Positions 8,788-21,769 of a DNA stretch of 64,000 nucleotides are shown here, in pieces; the stretch's first letter is position 1, and the number at the start of each line of letters is the position of its first letter. Both the position numbers and the translations under genes were made by a program. The stretch comes from Paracoccaceae bacterium. GTDB taxonomy: Bacteria > Pseudomonadota > Alphaproteobacteria > Rhodobacterales > Rhodobacteraceae. The notes under the pieces were generated by a model. It ran no database searches, was not told where the DNA came from, and saw nothing but the letters and a program-made list of their open reading frames with translations. Location: assembly GCA_020832725.1 (NCBI GenBank), contig JAFIEC010000418.1, forward strand, positions 1 through 64,000. The letters are read 5' to 3'.

Positions 8788-10761
8788 ATGCCGCGCCCGC
8801 CCTGGTTCCTGATCCTTGTCGCCTGTCTGACTGTCCCGCTGCTGTTGCGGCCCGCGCCGCTTGCCGCGCAGACAGAAACCCCGTTGCAGGATCTGCTGCA
8901 ATCCATGCAGCAGATCGTTGCCAGCCCGTCGCGCGCGCGCGTCGCCGAAGTGCTGGACGCGCTGCAACAGGCTGACGCCCCCGGCACCACGACCTTCCTG
9001 AACCGCTGGGCCGCCAGAGAGGTTTATGAACGCCCCGAGGACGGGCTGTTCTTCTATGGCCGCGAAGGCGCGGCGCGCAGTCTGATCCTGATCGATATCG
9101 ATACAGACGCGGACATCGCCGAAGTCACCACCCGCGATGTCAACCAGATCCGCGTCAATGCCGGGGTTCGGCGCGAGATCGAGGCCGCGATGGTCAGCTT
9201 CGAATTGCTCAACCCCGATCCCGCGCGCCGCAGCGCGGCGCTTGCCGCGATTGCCCGCAGCCCCGACCCAGAGCAGATACCTTTGCTGGAAGCCGCGCTG
9301 GAGGCCGAGGAACAGGCCGCGATTGCCACCCGCATGGCCCGGCTTCTGGACCTTCTGAATGCCCGCTTTGCCACCGACAGCGCGATCCGCGTGGCCGCGA
9401 TAGAGGGGTTGCGCGGTGACATCAGCACCGAAGCACGGCGCGCGCTGAACCAGATCCTCGCCACCAGCGCCGAATTGGCGCCTGAAATCCCCGCAGGCAG
9501 CAATGTCGCGCGCATCCGCGTTCCGGGCCAGGATATTGACCTGCTTGCTGCTTATCAGCGGCTGTCCGATGCCGGTCTTGCGCCGCCGCGGCCGGGCCGC
9601 AATGCCATCCGCGACGCGCTGCGTGCCAATGTCGTCGATGGCGAGGTGGGTGGCATCCCCGTTCATCAGCTTCACACCGATGAGATGCGCCGCGCCACCT
9701 ATCGCGCGCTGGAAGCGGCGGGCAGCGTGCCGCCATTGGTCACGCAAGCCGATATCGAAGCGGCAGTCGCGGAATATGTGTTCTTCGATCAGTATCTGGA
9801 ACCTGACCCCGCCGTGACCGATGCAGCCCGCGCGGCGCTGGACAGCACGCGCACGGCCATTTCGCTGTGGCAGTTCCTGAGCCTTTCTATCGACGCGCTG
9901 TCGCTGGCCTCGATCTTCTTTCTGGCCGCAATCGGGTTGGCCATCACCTTTGGCGTGATGCGGGTGATCAATATGGCGCATGGCGAGTTTATCATGATGG
10001 GCGCCTATACCGGCTATGTCGTGCAGACCATGATCCCGAATTACACCACATCTCTGATTGTCGCGCTGCCGCTGGCCTTTCTTGTGACCTTTGCCGCCGG
10101 GGTGGCGATGGAGCGGACGGTCATCCGCCATCTTTATTCCCGCCCGCTGGAAACCCTGCTGGCAACATTCGGCATTTCCATTGCGCTTCAGCAACTGGCC
10201 AAGAACATCTTTGGCACGCAGGCGCGGCCGCTGACGTCGCCCGACTGGCTGGCGGGGTCGATTGCCCTGAATGATCTGGTGTCGGTATCGACCATCCGGG
10301 TGGCGATTTTCGTGATGGCGCTGGCCTTTCTGCTGATCCTGCTGTTCATCCTGAACCGTACCCGCCTGGGGCTGGAGGTGCGCGCCGTTACCCAAAACCC
10401 CGGCATGGCAGCCAGCATGGGTATCAACCCCGACCGCATCAACATGCTGACCTTCGGGCTGGGGTCTGGCATTGCCGGGGTGGCGGGCGTGTCCATCGGG
10501 CTGGTGGCGCAGGTCACCTCTGAGATGGGCGCGAACTACATTGTGCAAAGCTTCATGACGGTCGTGGTGGGCGGGGTCGGTTCGGTCTTCGGCACGCTGG
10601 CCGGGGCCACCCTGATCGGCGCGCTGCAAAAGGGCATCGAATGGTTCAACCCCGGCAACACGCTGGCCGCGCAGACCTATATGGTGCTGTTCATCATCCT
10701 GTTCATCCAGTTCCGGCCCAAGGGCATTGTTGCCCTAAAGGGCCGCGCCGCAGGGGATTGA
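8788..10761 (+). CDS. urtB: Urea ABC transporter permease UrtB
   Basis: 657 residues from the ATG at 8788, which directly precedes a signal-like segment (MPRPPWFLILVACLTVPLLL); a GTG at 8749 is the alternative. Residues up to about 350 form a soluble, Ala/Arg-rich helical domain with HEAT-like repeats (for example RRSAALAAIARSPDPEQIPL), as known in UrtB. The rest is a LivH-type permease with MRVINMAHGEFIMMGAYTGY and GVGSVFGTLAGATLIGALQKG. It forms half of the membrane channel with UrtC, whose ATG follows four bases after the urtB stop. Ribosome site weak, so coupling to urtA readthrough is likely. Confidence 0.92.
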   Translation: MPRPPWFLILVACLTVPLLLRPAPLAAQTETPLQDLLQSMQQIVASPSRARVAEVLDALQQADAPGTTTFLNRWAAREVYERPEDGLFFYGREGAARSLILIDIDTDADIAEVTTRDVNQIRVNAGVRREIEAAMVSFELLNPDPARRSAALAAIARSPDPEQIPLLEAALEAEEQAAIATRMARLLDLLNARFATDSAIRVAAIEGLRGDISTEARRALNQILATSAELAPEIPAGSNVARIRVPGQDIDLLAAYQRLSDAGLAPPRPGRNAIRDALRANVVDGEVGGIPVHQLHTDEMRRATYRALEAAGSVPPLVTQADIEAAVAEYVFFDQYLEPDPAVTDAARAALDSTRTAISLWQFLSLSIDALSLASIFFLAAIGLAITFGVMRVINMAHGEFIMMGAYTGYVVQTMIPNYTTSLIVALPLAFLVTFAAGVAMERTVIRHLYSRPLETLLATFGISIALQQLAKNIFGTQARPLTSPDWLAGSIALNDLVSVSTIRVAIFVMALAFLLILLFILNRTRLGLEVRAVTQNPGMAASMGINPDRINMLTFGLGSGIAGVAGVSIGLVAQVTSEMGANYIVQSFMTVVVGGVGSVFGTLAGATLIGALQKGIEWFNPGNTLAAQTYMVLFIILFIQFRPKGIVALKGRAAGD

Positions 10762-10765
10762 GGTC

Positions 10766-11965
10766 ATGGATATTCCGCGCAAGACCGCTGCCCGCCCCCG
10801 TCGCCGCACGCTGTTTCAGGACAACCCTTCGGTTCTGTGGTTCATGGGGCTGCTGGGGCTGTTCACGCTGGGCGTCACCATCCTGTCGGAAGGTTTCGGG
10901 CTGGGGCTGATTTCAACCAATCTGGTCAAGATCCTTGGCATGACGCTGTGCCTGTGCCTGATTGCCATCGCGATGGATGTGGTCTGGGGCTATTGCGGTA
11001 TCCTGTCGCTTGGCCATTTCGCCTTTTTCGGGCTGGGCGGCTACATGATCGGTATGTGGCTGATGTATGCGCGCACTGAAATCGTGATCCGCGGTTCGCT
11101 GGGGCGCGGCACCATCCCGCCCACCGAACTGGAAGTGTCAGAAGCCGTGGCCGCGCAGATTTTCGGCGTCGTCGGGTCCAGCGAATTGCCTGCGATCTGG
11201 ATGTTTGCCCATTCGCTGCCCGCGCAGCTTGCGCTGGTCGTGCTGGTGCCGGGGCTGCTGGCGCTGATTTTCGGCTGGCTGGCCTTTCGCAGCCGCGTGA
11301 CCGGGGTCTATCTGTCGATCCTGACCCAGGCGATGACGCTGGCGCTGTCGCTCTATCTGTTCCAGAATGATACCGGGCTGCGCGGCAATAACGGGCTGTC
11401 GGGGTTGCAGAACATCCCCGGTGCGCTGGATGTACCGCAATCCATCATCTCTATGTGGTTCTTCTGGGCCTCGGCCTTCATGCTGGGCGCGGGCTATCTG
11501 CTGTTTGCCTGGGTCGTGTCCGGCAAGTTCGGCAGTGTCATCCGCGCCATTCGCGACAATGAAGCCCGCGTGCGTTTCCTTGGCTACAATGTCGAAGGCT
11601 ACAAGCTGTTCATCTTCACTCTGACGGCTGTGATATCGGGCATTGCAGGGGCGCTTTACTACCCGCAGGCGGGCATCATCAACCCGGCCGAAATCGCGCC
11701 CATTGCCAGCATTTATCTGGCGGTCTGGGTGGCGATTGGCGGGCGCGGGCGCCTTTATGGTGCGGTGATCGGGGCGGCATCGGTGTCGCTTCTGTCAAGC
11801 TGGCTGACCGGGGGCGGCGCGCCCAATATCGATCTGGGCTTTTACCGCATCGTCTGGACCGATTGGTGGCTGGTGCTGCTGGGGCTGGGCTTTGTGCTGG
11901 TCACGTTGTTTTTCCCCAAGGGCATCGGCGGGCTGTTTGACTATCTGGTAAGGAAACAGCCATGA
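10766..11965 (+). CDS. urtC: Urea ABC transporter permease UrtC
   Basis: 399 residues, LivM-type permease. It has many membrane helices and the conserved run LGHFAFFGLGGYMIGMW (after MDVVWGYCGILS), then FRSRVTGVYLSILTQAMTLALS, RAIRDNEARVRFLGY and the late AVWVAIGGRGRLYGAVIGA. The ending FFPKGIGGLFDYL is usual for UrtC. The partner is UrtB; UrtD/E bind its cytoplasmic loops. Its stop overlaps the urtD start as ATGA (11962-11965), so translation is probably coupled. Confidence 0.93.
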   Translation: MDIPRKTAARPRRRTLFQDNPSVLWFMGLLGLFTLGVTILSEGFGLGLISTNLVKILGMTLCLCLIAIAMDVVWGYCGILSLGHFAFFGLGGYMIGMWLMYARTEIVIRGSLGRGTIPPTELEVSEAVAAQIFGVVGSSELPAIWMFAHSLPAQLALVVLVPGLLALIFGWLAFRSRVTGVYLSILTQAMTLALSLYLFQNDTGLRGNNGLSGLQNIPGALDVPQSIISMWFFWASAFMLGAGYLLFAWVVSGKFGSVIRAIRDNEARVRFLGYNVEGYKLFIFTLTAVISGIAGALYYPQAGIINPAEIAPIASIYLAVWVAIGGRGRLYGAVIGAASVSLLSSWLTGGGAPNIDLGFYRIVWTDWWLVLLGLGFVLVTLFFPKGIGGLFDYLVRKQP

Positions 11966-12702
11966 CCACCTTACTTGAAGTCTCTGGCGTGTCGGTCACA
12001 TTTGACGGCTTTCGCGCCATCAACAACCTGTCCATCGCGATCGGAGAGCCGGAACTGCGCGCAGTGATTGGCCCCAATGGCGCGGGAAAGACCACTTTCA
12101 TGGATATCGTCACCGGCAAGACCCGCCCTGATGAGGGCCGCGTGATCTGGGGGGAACGCTCGGTCGATCTGCTGAAACTGTCGGAAAGCGATATCGCCAA
12201 GATCGGGATCGGGCGGAAGTTCCAGAAACCCACCGTGTTCGAGGAACAGACCGTGCGCGACAATCTGGCGATGGCGCTGAAGAACCGGCGCGGGCCGCTT
12301 TCTGTGCTGACATGGAAGGCCACCACGCGCGACAAGGCGCGCATTCTGGAACTGGCAGAAGAGATCGGACTGGCCGACCGGCTGGAACGCCGCGCGGGCG
12401 ATCTGAGCCACGGGCAGAAGCAATGGCTGGAAATCGGGATGCTGCTGGCGCAGGATCCACGCCTTCTGCTGGTCGATGAACCCGCAGCGGGCATGACGCC
12501 ATCGGAACGCGAACACACGACCGATCTGCTCAAACGTGCGGCGAAAACCCGCGCGGTGATGGTGATCGAGCATGACATGGAATTCATCCGTCGGCTGGGG
12601 TGCCGGGTGACAGTGCTGCATGAAGGCGCGGTGCTGGCCGAAGGTAGCCTGGACCATGTGACGAAGAACCAGCAGGTGATTGATGTCTATCTGGGGCGCT
12701 GA
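11962..12702 (+). CDS. urtD: Urea ABC transporter ATP-binding protein UrtD
   Basis: 246 residues, LivG-like ABC ATPase. Walker A GPNGAGKTTF near residue 36, Q-loop region GRKFQKPTVFEEQTVRDNL, signature LSHGQKQWLEIG, Walker B LLLVDEPAAGM and switch histidine in MVIEHDMEFIR. The signature SHGQKQWLE is characteristic of UrtD rather than of LivG. It is one of two ATPases powering urea import; UrtE follows three bases later. Confidence 0.94.
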   Translation: MTTLLEVSGVSVTFDGFRAINNLSIAIGEPELRAVIGPNGAGKTTFMDIVTGKTRPDEGRVIWGERSVDLLKLSESDIAKIGIGRKFQKPTVFEEQTVRDNLAMALKNRRGPLSVLTWKATTRDKARILELAEEIGLADRLERRAGDLSHGQKQWLEIGMLLAQDPRLLLVDEPAAGMTPSEREHTTDLLKRAAKTRAVMVIEHDMEFIRRLGCRVTVLHEGAVLAEGSLDHVTKNQQVIDVYLGR

Positions 12703-12705
12703 GCG

Positions 12706-13401
12706 ATGCTGAAAGTCGAAGATCTGACCCTGCATTACGGGGCATCGCAAATCCTTTGGGGGGTGTCGCTTGACGCCCGCGCAGGCGCTGTCACGGCGGT
12801 GATGGGCACGAACGGGGTGGGCAAGACCTCGCTTTTGCGCGCAATCGCGGGGCGGCACCCCTATACGGGCGGAACCATCACGCTTGACGGGCAGGCGCTG
12901 GATCATCCTGGTCCGGCGCAGGCGGCGCGCGCGGGCATCGCCTATGTGCCGCAGGGGCGCGAGATCTTCCCGCTTCTGACAGTGACAGAAAACCTGCAAA
13001 CCGGCTTTGCCTGCCTGCCCCGATCCGAGCACAAGATCCCTGCACGCATCTACGAGCTGTTTCCGGTGCTGGAGCAGATGAAGAACCGCCGCGGCGGCGA
13101 CCTTTCGGGCGGGCAGCAACAGCAGCTTGCCATTGCCCGCGCCCTGATCGCCCAGCCCAAGGTGTTGCTGCTGGATGAACCGACCGAGGGCATTCAGCCC
13201 AATATCATCAAGCAGATCGGCAAGGTCATCGAGTTGTTGCGCGACGAAGGCCAGATCGCGATTGTGCTGGTAGAGCAGTATTTCGACTTCGCCTATGGGC
13301 TGGCGGATGAATTCTGCGTGCTCAACCGTGGAGAGGTCGTGCTGAAAAAGCCGTCGGCCGAGGTCACGCGTCACGAAATTCTGCAGCGCGTCTCGATCTG
13401 A
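12706..13401 (+). CDS. urtE: Urea ABC transporter ATP-binding protein UrtE
   Basis: 231 residues, LivF-like ABC ATPase. Walker A GTNGVGKTSLLR, REIFPLLTVTENL, signature LSGGQQQQLAIARAL and Walker B LLLDEPTEGIQPNII; the final histidine is replaced by VEQYFDFA, as usual in this family. It starts MLKVEDLTLHYG. Last gene of the urt operon; it converges on phoB with 37 bases between the two stops, where I see no clear terminator. Confidence 0.94.
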   Translation: MLKVEDLTLHYGASQILWGVSLDARAGAVTAVMGTNGVGKTSLLRAIAGRHPYTGGTITLDGQALDHPGPAQAARAGIAYVPQGREIFPLLTVTENLQTGFACLPRSEHKIPARIYELFPVLEQMKNRRGGDLSGGQQQQLAIARALIAQPKVLLLDEPTEGIQPNIIKQIGKVIELLRDEGQIAIVLVEQYFDFAYGLADEFCVLNRGEVVLKKPSAEVTRHEILQRVSI

Positions 13402-13438
13402 CCGCAGGGGCGCAGGCACATGATGCTGCCCGGTCCCG

Positions 13439-14140
13439 TCACCCCATCGCATAGCCCGCGCCGCGCACCGTGCGGATCGGATCGGTGCCGCCGGTGGAAC
13501 ACAGTATTTTGCGCAACCGCCCGACATGCACATCCACCGTGCGGGTATCGATATAGATCTCGCGCCCCCAGACCCGGTCCAGCAAGGCTTCGCGCGTCCA
13601 CACCTTGCCGGGGCGTTCCATGAAGGCGGCCAGAAGGCGAAACTCTGTCGGGCCAAGATGCAGGGCTTCGCCCGCGCGGGTCACAAGATAGGTGTCGGGG
13701 TCCAGACGGATATCGTCGATCTCCAGCGCCTGACCCGTCGCGACCGGGCGCAACCGGCGCAGATTGGCGCGCACGCGGGCGATCAGCTCGGCCACCGAAT
13801 AGGGCTTGACGATGTAGTCATCCGCCCCGGTATCCAGCCCCCTGATGCGGTCGCTTTCCTCTGACCGCGCCGAAACCATGATCACCGCCGCCTCGCGCCC
13901 CTGTGGGCTGGCCTTGATCTGGCGGCAGGCCTCCAGCCCCGAAAGCCGCGGCAGCATCCAGTCCAGAAGCACGACATCCGGCCCCTGTTCGGCCACTGCC
14001 AGCAGCGCTTCCTCGCCATCCCTGGCGGTGGCGACGCGAAACCCGGCGGCTTTCAGATTGTAACTGAGAAGCGCAAGCTGGGCGGGTTCATCATCGACGA
14101 TCAGCACCAGCGGCGCGGTGGTGTCAGTCGTCAGCGTCAT
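13439..14140 (-). CDS. phoB: Phosphate regulon response regulator PhoB
   Basis: 233 residues. Receiver domain with acidic pair D16-D17, phospho-acceptor D60 (VVLLDWMLP) and the conserved lysine in IVKPYSVAEL. A C-terminal OmpR-type winged helix follows (LHLGPTEFRLLAAFMERPGKVWTREALL ... YIDTRTVDVHVGRLRK). The wording matches PhoB closely. When phosphorylated by PhoR it should bind the Pho boxes at 649-666 and 16073-16090. Its ATG overlaps the phoU stop (14137-14140, ATGA), so it is the last gene of phoR-phoU-phoB. Confidence 0.95.
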   Translation of the reverse strand: MTLTTDTTAPLVLIVDDEPAQLALLSYNLKAAGFRVATARDGEEALLAVAEQGPDVVLLDWMLPRLSGLEACRQIKASPQGREAAVIMVSARSEESDRIRGLDTGADDYIVKPYSVAELIARVRANLRRLRPVATGQALEIDDIRLDPDTYLVTRAGEALHLGPTEFRLLAAFMERPGKVWTREALLDRVWGREIYIDTRTVDVHVGRLRKILCSTGGTDPIRTVRGAGYAMG

Positions 14141-14844
14141 TCCTTTGGCGCCTCTATCGTTGCGGTCGAATGGCCTTTTTCGCGTGCTTCTGTCGGCTTG
14201 CCTTCGCTTGCGAAGATCACATGTTCCGCCCCATGCGTGACCAGATCGCCCATGCGCTCGATATTCTTGGCGATGAAGACGTAATGCAGGCAGGGCGTGA
14301 TGTTGCGCGGGTCTTCCATCATATGGGTGATGAACTCGCGAAACAGGGCATTGGTCATGTCATCGACCTCTATATCACGGCTGATGACATCGCGTGCAAG
14401 CGCGGCATCCCCGCGGGCAAAGGCATCCAGCATGTCCTTCAGCATCTGGCCCACCAGGCGCGCCTGGCGGCGTAGCGCCCCGGCGGCCCCTTCGATCATC
14501 GGTGCGGCAACCAGCACCGGCACGCGCTTGGCCATGTTCTTGGCATAGTCGCCCAGACGCTCCATATCGCCAGTCATCTTCATCACCGCGACTGCCGAGC
14601 GCAGGTCATCGGCCTGCGGCTGGCGCAGGGCAAGCAGACGCACCACTTGGGCGTTGATCTCTTCTTCCGCCTTGTCGATGCGCTTGTCGCCCTCGACGAC
14701 TTGCGCGGCCAGATCCTGATCGCGCGTTTCAAGCGCGCGCGAGGCATCAAGGATCGCGGTCTCTACCTGCCCGCCCATCGTCAGTACGGACAGGCGGATG
14801 GCTTCGAGGTCGCGGTCAAATGCGGAAAGTGTGTGCGGTTTCAT
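14137..14844 (-). CDS. phoU: Phosphate signalling protein PhoU
   Basis: 235 residues, all helical, two PhoU repeats. Each has the metal-binding pattern of the family: EEEINAQVVRLLALRQPQADDLR and later DMTNALFREFITHMMEDP. Typical phrases are LGDYAKNMAKR in repeat one and IERMGDLVTHGAEHVIF in repeat two. It bridges the Pst transporter and PhoR and keeps PhoR in its phosphatase state when phosphate is plentiful. It lies between phoR (22 bases upstream) and phoB (4-base overlap). In many relatives phoU follows pstB; here it is separated from pst by urtABCDE. Confidence 0.95.
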   Translation of the reverse strand: MKPHTLSAFDRDLEAIRLSVLTMGGQVETAILDASRALETRDQDLAAQVVEGDKRIDKAEEEINAQVVRLLALRQPQADDLRSAVAVMKMTGDMERLGDYAKNMAKRVPVLVAAPMIEGAAGALRRQARLVGQMLKDMLDAFARGDAALARDVISRDIEVDDMTNALFREFITHMMEDPRNITPCLHYVFIAKNIERMGDLVTHGAEHVIFASEGKPTEAREKGHSTATIEAPKE

Positions 14845-14866
14845 GGTTCAGTTCCTTTCAATCTGA

Positions 14867-15898
14867 TCAGTTGCAGGGCAGCACGGCGTCAAAGCTTGAT
14901 CCTTCGCCGGGGGCCGAACGGATGATAAGTCGCCCGCGATGGCGGCTGAGAATGTGTTTCACGATGGCCAGCCCCAGCCCGGTGCCACCACTGTCGCGCG
15001 ACCGGGCCTTGTCGATACGAAAGAACCTTTCGGTCAGGCGTGGAATGAAGATCGGGTCGAAGCCTTCGCCATAGTCGCGGATGCTGACGCGCAAGACTGC
15101 GCCGTCAAAGCCCGGCATCGCCGGGATATGGGTTGCAGTGATGTCGATGCACCCGCCGCTGCCACCATATTTCAGGCCATTTTCGATCAGGTTGTGAAAG
15201 ACCTGAACAAGCTGGTCATAATCGCCGGGGATCTCGGGCAGGGTGTCGGGAATGTCGAAATTCACCGTGACCGAGGCTGCGTCGATCTGTGGGCGCAGCG
15301 CCGCCAGAGTGGCCTTTAGCACCGTGTCGATCAAAACCGGGGTGCGGGGGCGGATCTTTTCGACCGCCTCTACCCGGCTGAGTGATAGCAGATCGGCAAC
15401 AAGCCCGCTCATGCGCGCGGCCTGTTCTGCCATGATCGACAGGAATTCCGCGCGCGCAGCCGGATCATCGCCAGCCGGACCTTGCAAGGTTTCGACGAAG
15501 CCTGCCAGAACGGTCAGGGGCGAGCGCAGTTCATGGCTGACATTCGCGACAAAGTCGCGTCGCTGCGCTTCTGCGGCTTCCATATCCGAAATGTCAGAGA
15601 GCGACAGGACAAATGTCTCCGGCGCGGCTTGCCGCGCGACAACCTTCCATACTGTTTCGCGGCTGCTGGTATGCGCGATGAAGCAGGCGCTGTCCTCTGG
15701 CCGGCCCGCCAGAACCCGGTCCAGCATCGCGGCAACGCCGGGCTGGCGCAGATGCGCCCTGATCTGCGCCCCCGCGATCTGGGCGCCGAACAATTCGATT
15801 GCAGCCGGGTTCGCGGCCTGCACCAAACCGTCATGATTGACCAGCATCACCGGCTGTGGAAGTGCGGCGATCATGGCGGGAAAAAGATCGCTATTCAT
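14867..15898 (-). CDS. phoR: Phosphate regulon sensor histidine kinase PhoR, without membrane helices
   Basis: 343 residues from the ATG at 15898; the frame can be extended to an ATG at 15970, but the PAS-like sequence begins right after 15898. Order: PAS-like sensor (about residues 7-105), HisKA with the phospho-acceptor H122 in FVANVSHELRSPLT, then HATPase_c with N, G1 (DYGEGFDPIFIPRLTERF) and G2 (GGTGLGLAIVKHIL) boxes. I see no hydrophobic membrane segment, unlike E. coli PhoR, so it should be cytoplasmic or held at the membrane by Pst/PhoU. Head of phoR-phoU-phoB behind the Pho box at 16073-16090, implying autoregulation. Confidence 0.9.
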   Translation of the reverse strand: MNSDLFPAMIAALPQPVMLVNHDGLVQAANPAAIELFGAQIAGAQIRAHLRQPGVAAMLDRVLAGRPEDSACFIAHTSSRETVWKVVARQAAPETFVLSLSDISDMEAAEAQRRDFVANVSHELRSPLTVLAGFVETLQGPAGDDPAARAEFLSIMAEQAARMSGLVADLLSLSRVEAVEKIRPRTPVLIDTVLKATLAALRPQIDAASVTVNFDIPDTLPEIPGDYDQLVQVFHNLIENGLKYGGSGGCIDITATHIPAMPGFDGAVLRVSIRDYGEGFDPIFIPRLTERFFRIDKARSRDSGGTGLGLAIVKHILSRHRGRLIIRSAPGEGSSFDAVLPCN

Positions 15899-16400
15899 CC
15901 GATACCTGTCCAGTCCCTGCCCGCGCAGGCACCGGCGCCGAATGCTGCCAAATCCATCCTGACCCCGCATGAGGTGCCGATCTTGCTGCTGAGGGTTTAA
16001 GATGGTTGCGCATCAGACGCTCTTGGGCCGGGTGCCCGGTTCGGGCAGGTGAATGACTAGTAGCGCCAGCATATGACATGTTTATGACAATTCCACAGCG
16101 CAAGGCACCAACGCTTGTTGGCGGGTGCCCTTGCCGCCGTGCCACCATTCGCGGCGCTTGGCGCGGATATGTGTTATGTGGCCGGATACGCCCGCGCCAG
16201 CCCGGCACGAACATCGCGCAGTCAGAACGGCCCCGAACCATGTTCGGAAAGGTCCGGGCGGTCCGCCAGGCTACAGTTACAGATATCACGAAACACGGCG
16301 CCCCCAGCCAGCAAGGCGCCCGAGCAGAAGTAGGGGGATGTCGTCCAGAGGGAGGGGGCGCAACTGGACAACACAAAGCATGGCGGGCTGAAAAGACAAT
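15899..16400. other. phoR upstream region and gap to tRNA-Ser
   Basis: Holds the phoR promoter region (Pho box at 16073-16090). From 16091 to 16400 I see no gene, only short open frames without family features. An imperfect inverted repeat (caaggcacc near 16100 against ggtgcccttg near 16135) may be a hairpin, but I do not assign it a role. Confidence 0.45.
16057..16090 (-). promoter_or_regulatory. Pho box and -10 element upstream of phoR
   Basis: Read on the minus strand: TTGTCAT (16090-16084), AAAC, ATGTCAT (16079-16073), the same 7-4-7 layout as at pstS with one mismatch per half. Ten bases further on comes TACTAG (16062-16057), a good -10 hexamer at the spacing of PhoB-dependent promoters. 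The transcript start would be about 150 bases ahead of the phoR ATG at 15898. Confidence 0.85.
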
Positions 16401-16490
16401 TGGCGGAGAGAGCGGGATTCGAACCCGCGAGACGGTTTCCCGCCTACACGCTTTCCAGGCGTGCGCCTTCGACCACTCGGCCACCTCTCC
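16401..16490 (-). tRNA. tRNA-Ser (anticodon GGA)
   Basis: 90 bases including an encoded CCA. Acceptor arm GGAGAGG (from 16490) pairs with TCTCTCC; discriminator G followed by CCA (16404-16401). The T arm GCGGG-TTCGAAT-CCCGC is perfect. The anticodon loop CTGGAAA is closed by a stem and gives GGA, reading UCC/UCU. A long variable arm (GTAGGCGGGAAACCGTCTC) marks it as a class II serine tRNA. It stands alone between phoR and pgm; no integrase or duplicated 3' end is seen next to it. Confidence 0.97.
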
Positions 16491-16584
16491 GGCTGTGTCC
16501 GTCTAGCCCAGTTCCCTAACCCTATGCAAGCAACGAATGTCGGCTTGCCCGCGTGTCCTGAAACCGTGCCGATGCAGCGGCAGA

Positions 16585-20329
<3,745 letters not shown>

Positions 20330-20333
<4 letters not shown>

Positions 20334-21769
20334 GATGGGTTCAGCATATCCCTGTAAAGCGCTGCATAGGCGGCAGCGGACTGATCCCAGCCCACAGGAT
20401 GGGCCATCGCGTTGCGCTGCAACTTAAGCCAGAGTTTCGGGCGCGCGTAAAGATCGCAAAGCTTGCCCAGCGCGTTTGCCAGTGCCTGCGCCGATACGGG
20501 GTGGAACTGCACACCCGTAGCCACGGGAACTCGGGCAAGCGTTGCAGGGGTTGCCGGGATCACCGTGTCGGCCAGCCCGCCGGTCAGGGCGACCAGCGGC
20601 AGCGCGCCATAGCGCAACCCGTAAAGCTGCGTCAGCCCGCAAGGTTCAAACCGCGACGGCACGAGGATGGCATCCGCCCCGGCCATGATCCGGTGCGAGA
20701 GCGGCTCGTCATAGCCGATATGCACGGCGATATTCGCGTGCTTTTCAGCAGCGCGGCGAAACGCGCCCTCCAGCGCTGCCTCGCCGGTTCCCAGCACCAC
20801 CAGCTGACCATCGCGTTCCAGCAGGGCGGGCATGGCATCAAGCAGCAAATCCAGCCCCTTCTGGTCGGTCAGCCGCGAAATCACCGCACAAAGCGGCCCA
20901 TCGGCCATTGGCAGGCCGAATTCCTGTTGCAGCGCGTCCTTGTTGGCCGCCTTGCCGCGCGGTGTCTTGTAGGGGCGGATATGCGGGTCGGTTTCGGGCG
21001 ACCAGACGCGCCGGTCGATCCCGTTCAATATGCCGCACAGCGCCGCGGCGCGCTGGCGCAGCACCCCGTCAAGCCCCATGCCGAATTCAGGGGTTGTCAG
21101 TTCTTCGGCATAGCTGGGCGACACTGTGGTCAGACGGTCGGCGTATATCAGCCCTGCCTTCAGCGCCGAGATCTGGCCCCAATATTCGAACCCTTCGGGC
21201 GTGAAATCTGCCTTGCGCAGGTGCAAGGCGCCCAGCTTGCTGGCCGGGGCCAGCCCCTGAAAGGCAATATTGTGGATGGTCAGCACGCTGCGCACGCGCC
21301 CGGCGGCTTCACTTTGCGCGATGTAATAGGGCGCAAGCCCGGCCTGCCAGTCATGGCCATGCACGATGTCGGGCCGCCAGTCCTGCAGCAGGCCACTGGC
21401 GATTTCGCTGGCCACCCAGGACAGCGCGGCAAAGCGTTCGGGATTGTCGGGCCAGTCCTTGCCGGAATCACTTGCGTAAAGCCCCGCGCCCCGGTCGAAC
21501 AGATGCGGGGCATCCACCACCAAAAGCGACAGCCGGTCATGGCGCGCAGCCAGCAGCCTTGCGCTGCCCCCGAAACAGTCGGGCAGCCGCGCCACGGTCT
21601 CGGCCTCGTCCGATAGTGCCTGCATCACCGCCGGATATCCCGGCATCAGCAGGCGCATTTCAATCTCATGCGCGGCCAGCGCAGCGGGCAGGGCACCGGC
21701 CACATCGGCCAGCCCGCCGGTCTTGACCAGCGGCACCGCTTCGGGCGTGACCGACAAAACCCGTATCAT
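20330..21769 (-). CDS. glgA: Glycogen synthase GlgA (ADP-glucose type)
   Basis: 479 residues, GT5 family with two Rossmann-like halves. The ADP-glucose-binding motif [13 protein letters not shown] sits near the N-terminus. Further landmarks are [33 protein letters not shown] and the C-terminal [18 protein letters not shown], whose glutamate is catalytic. It extends alpha-1,4-glucan from ADP-glucose made by GlgC. It overlaps glgC by ATGA (21766-21769) and glgX likewise, so the three genes are translationally linked. Confidence 0.96.

Noticed and set aside
8626..10629. 667-codon open frame on the minus strand
   Set aside because: Complement of urtB; His/Arg/Gln-rich translation typical of antisense GC-rich frames.
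16401..16490. tRNA-Ser as an integration site for a genomic island
   Set aside because: No integrase, no duplicated tRNA 3' end and no composition change on either side.
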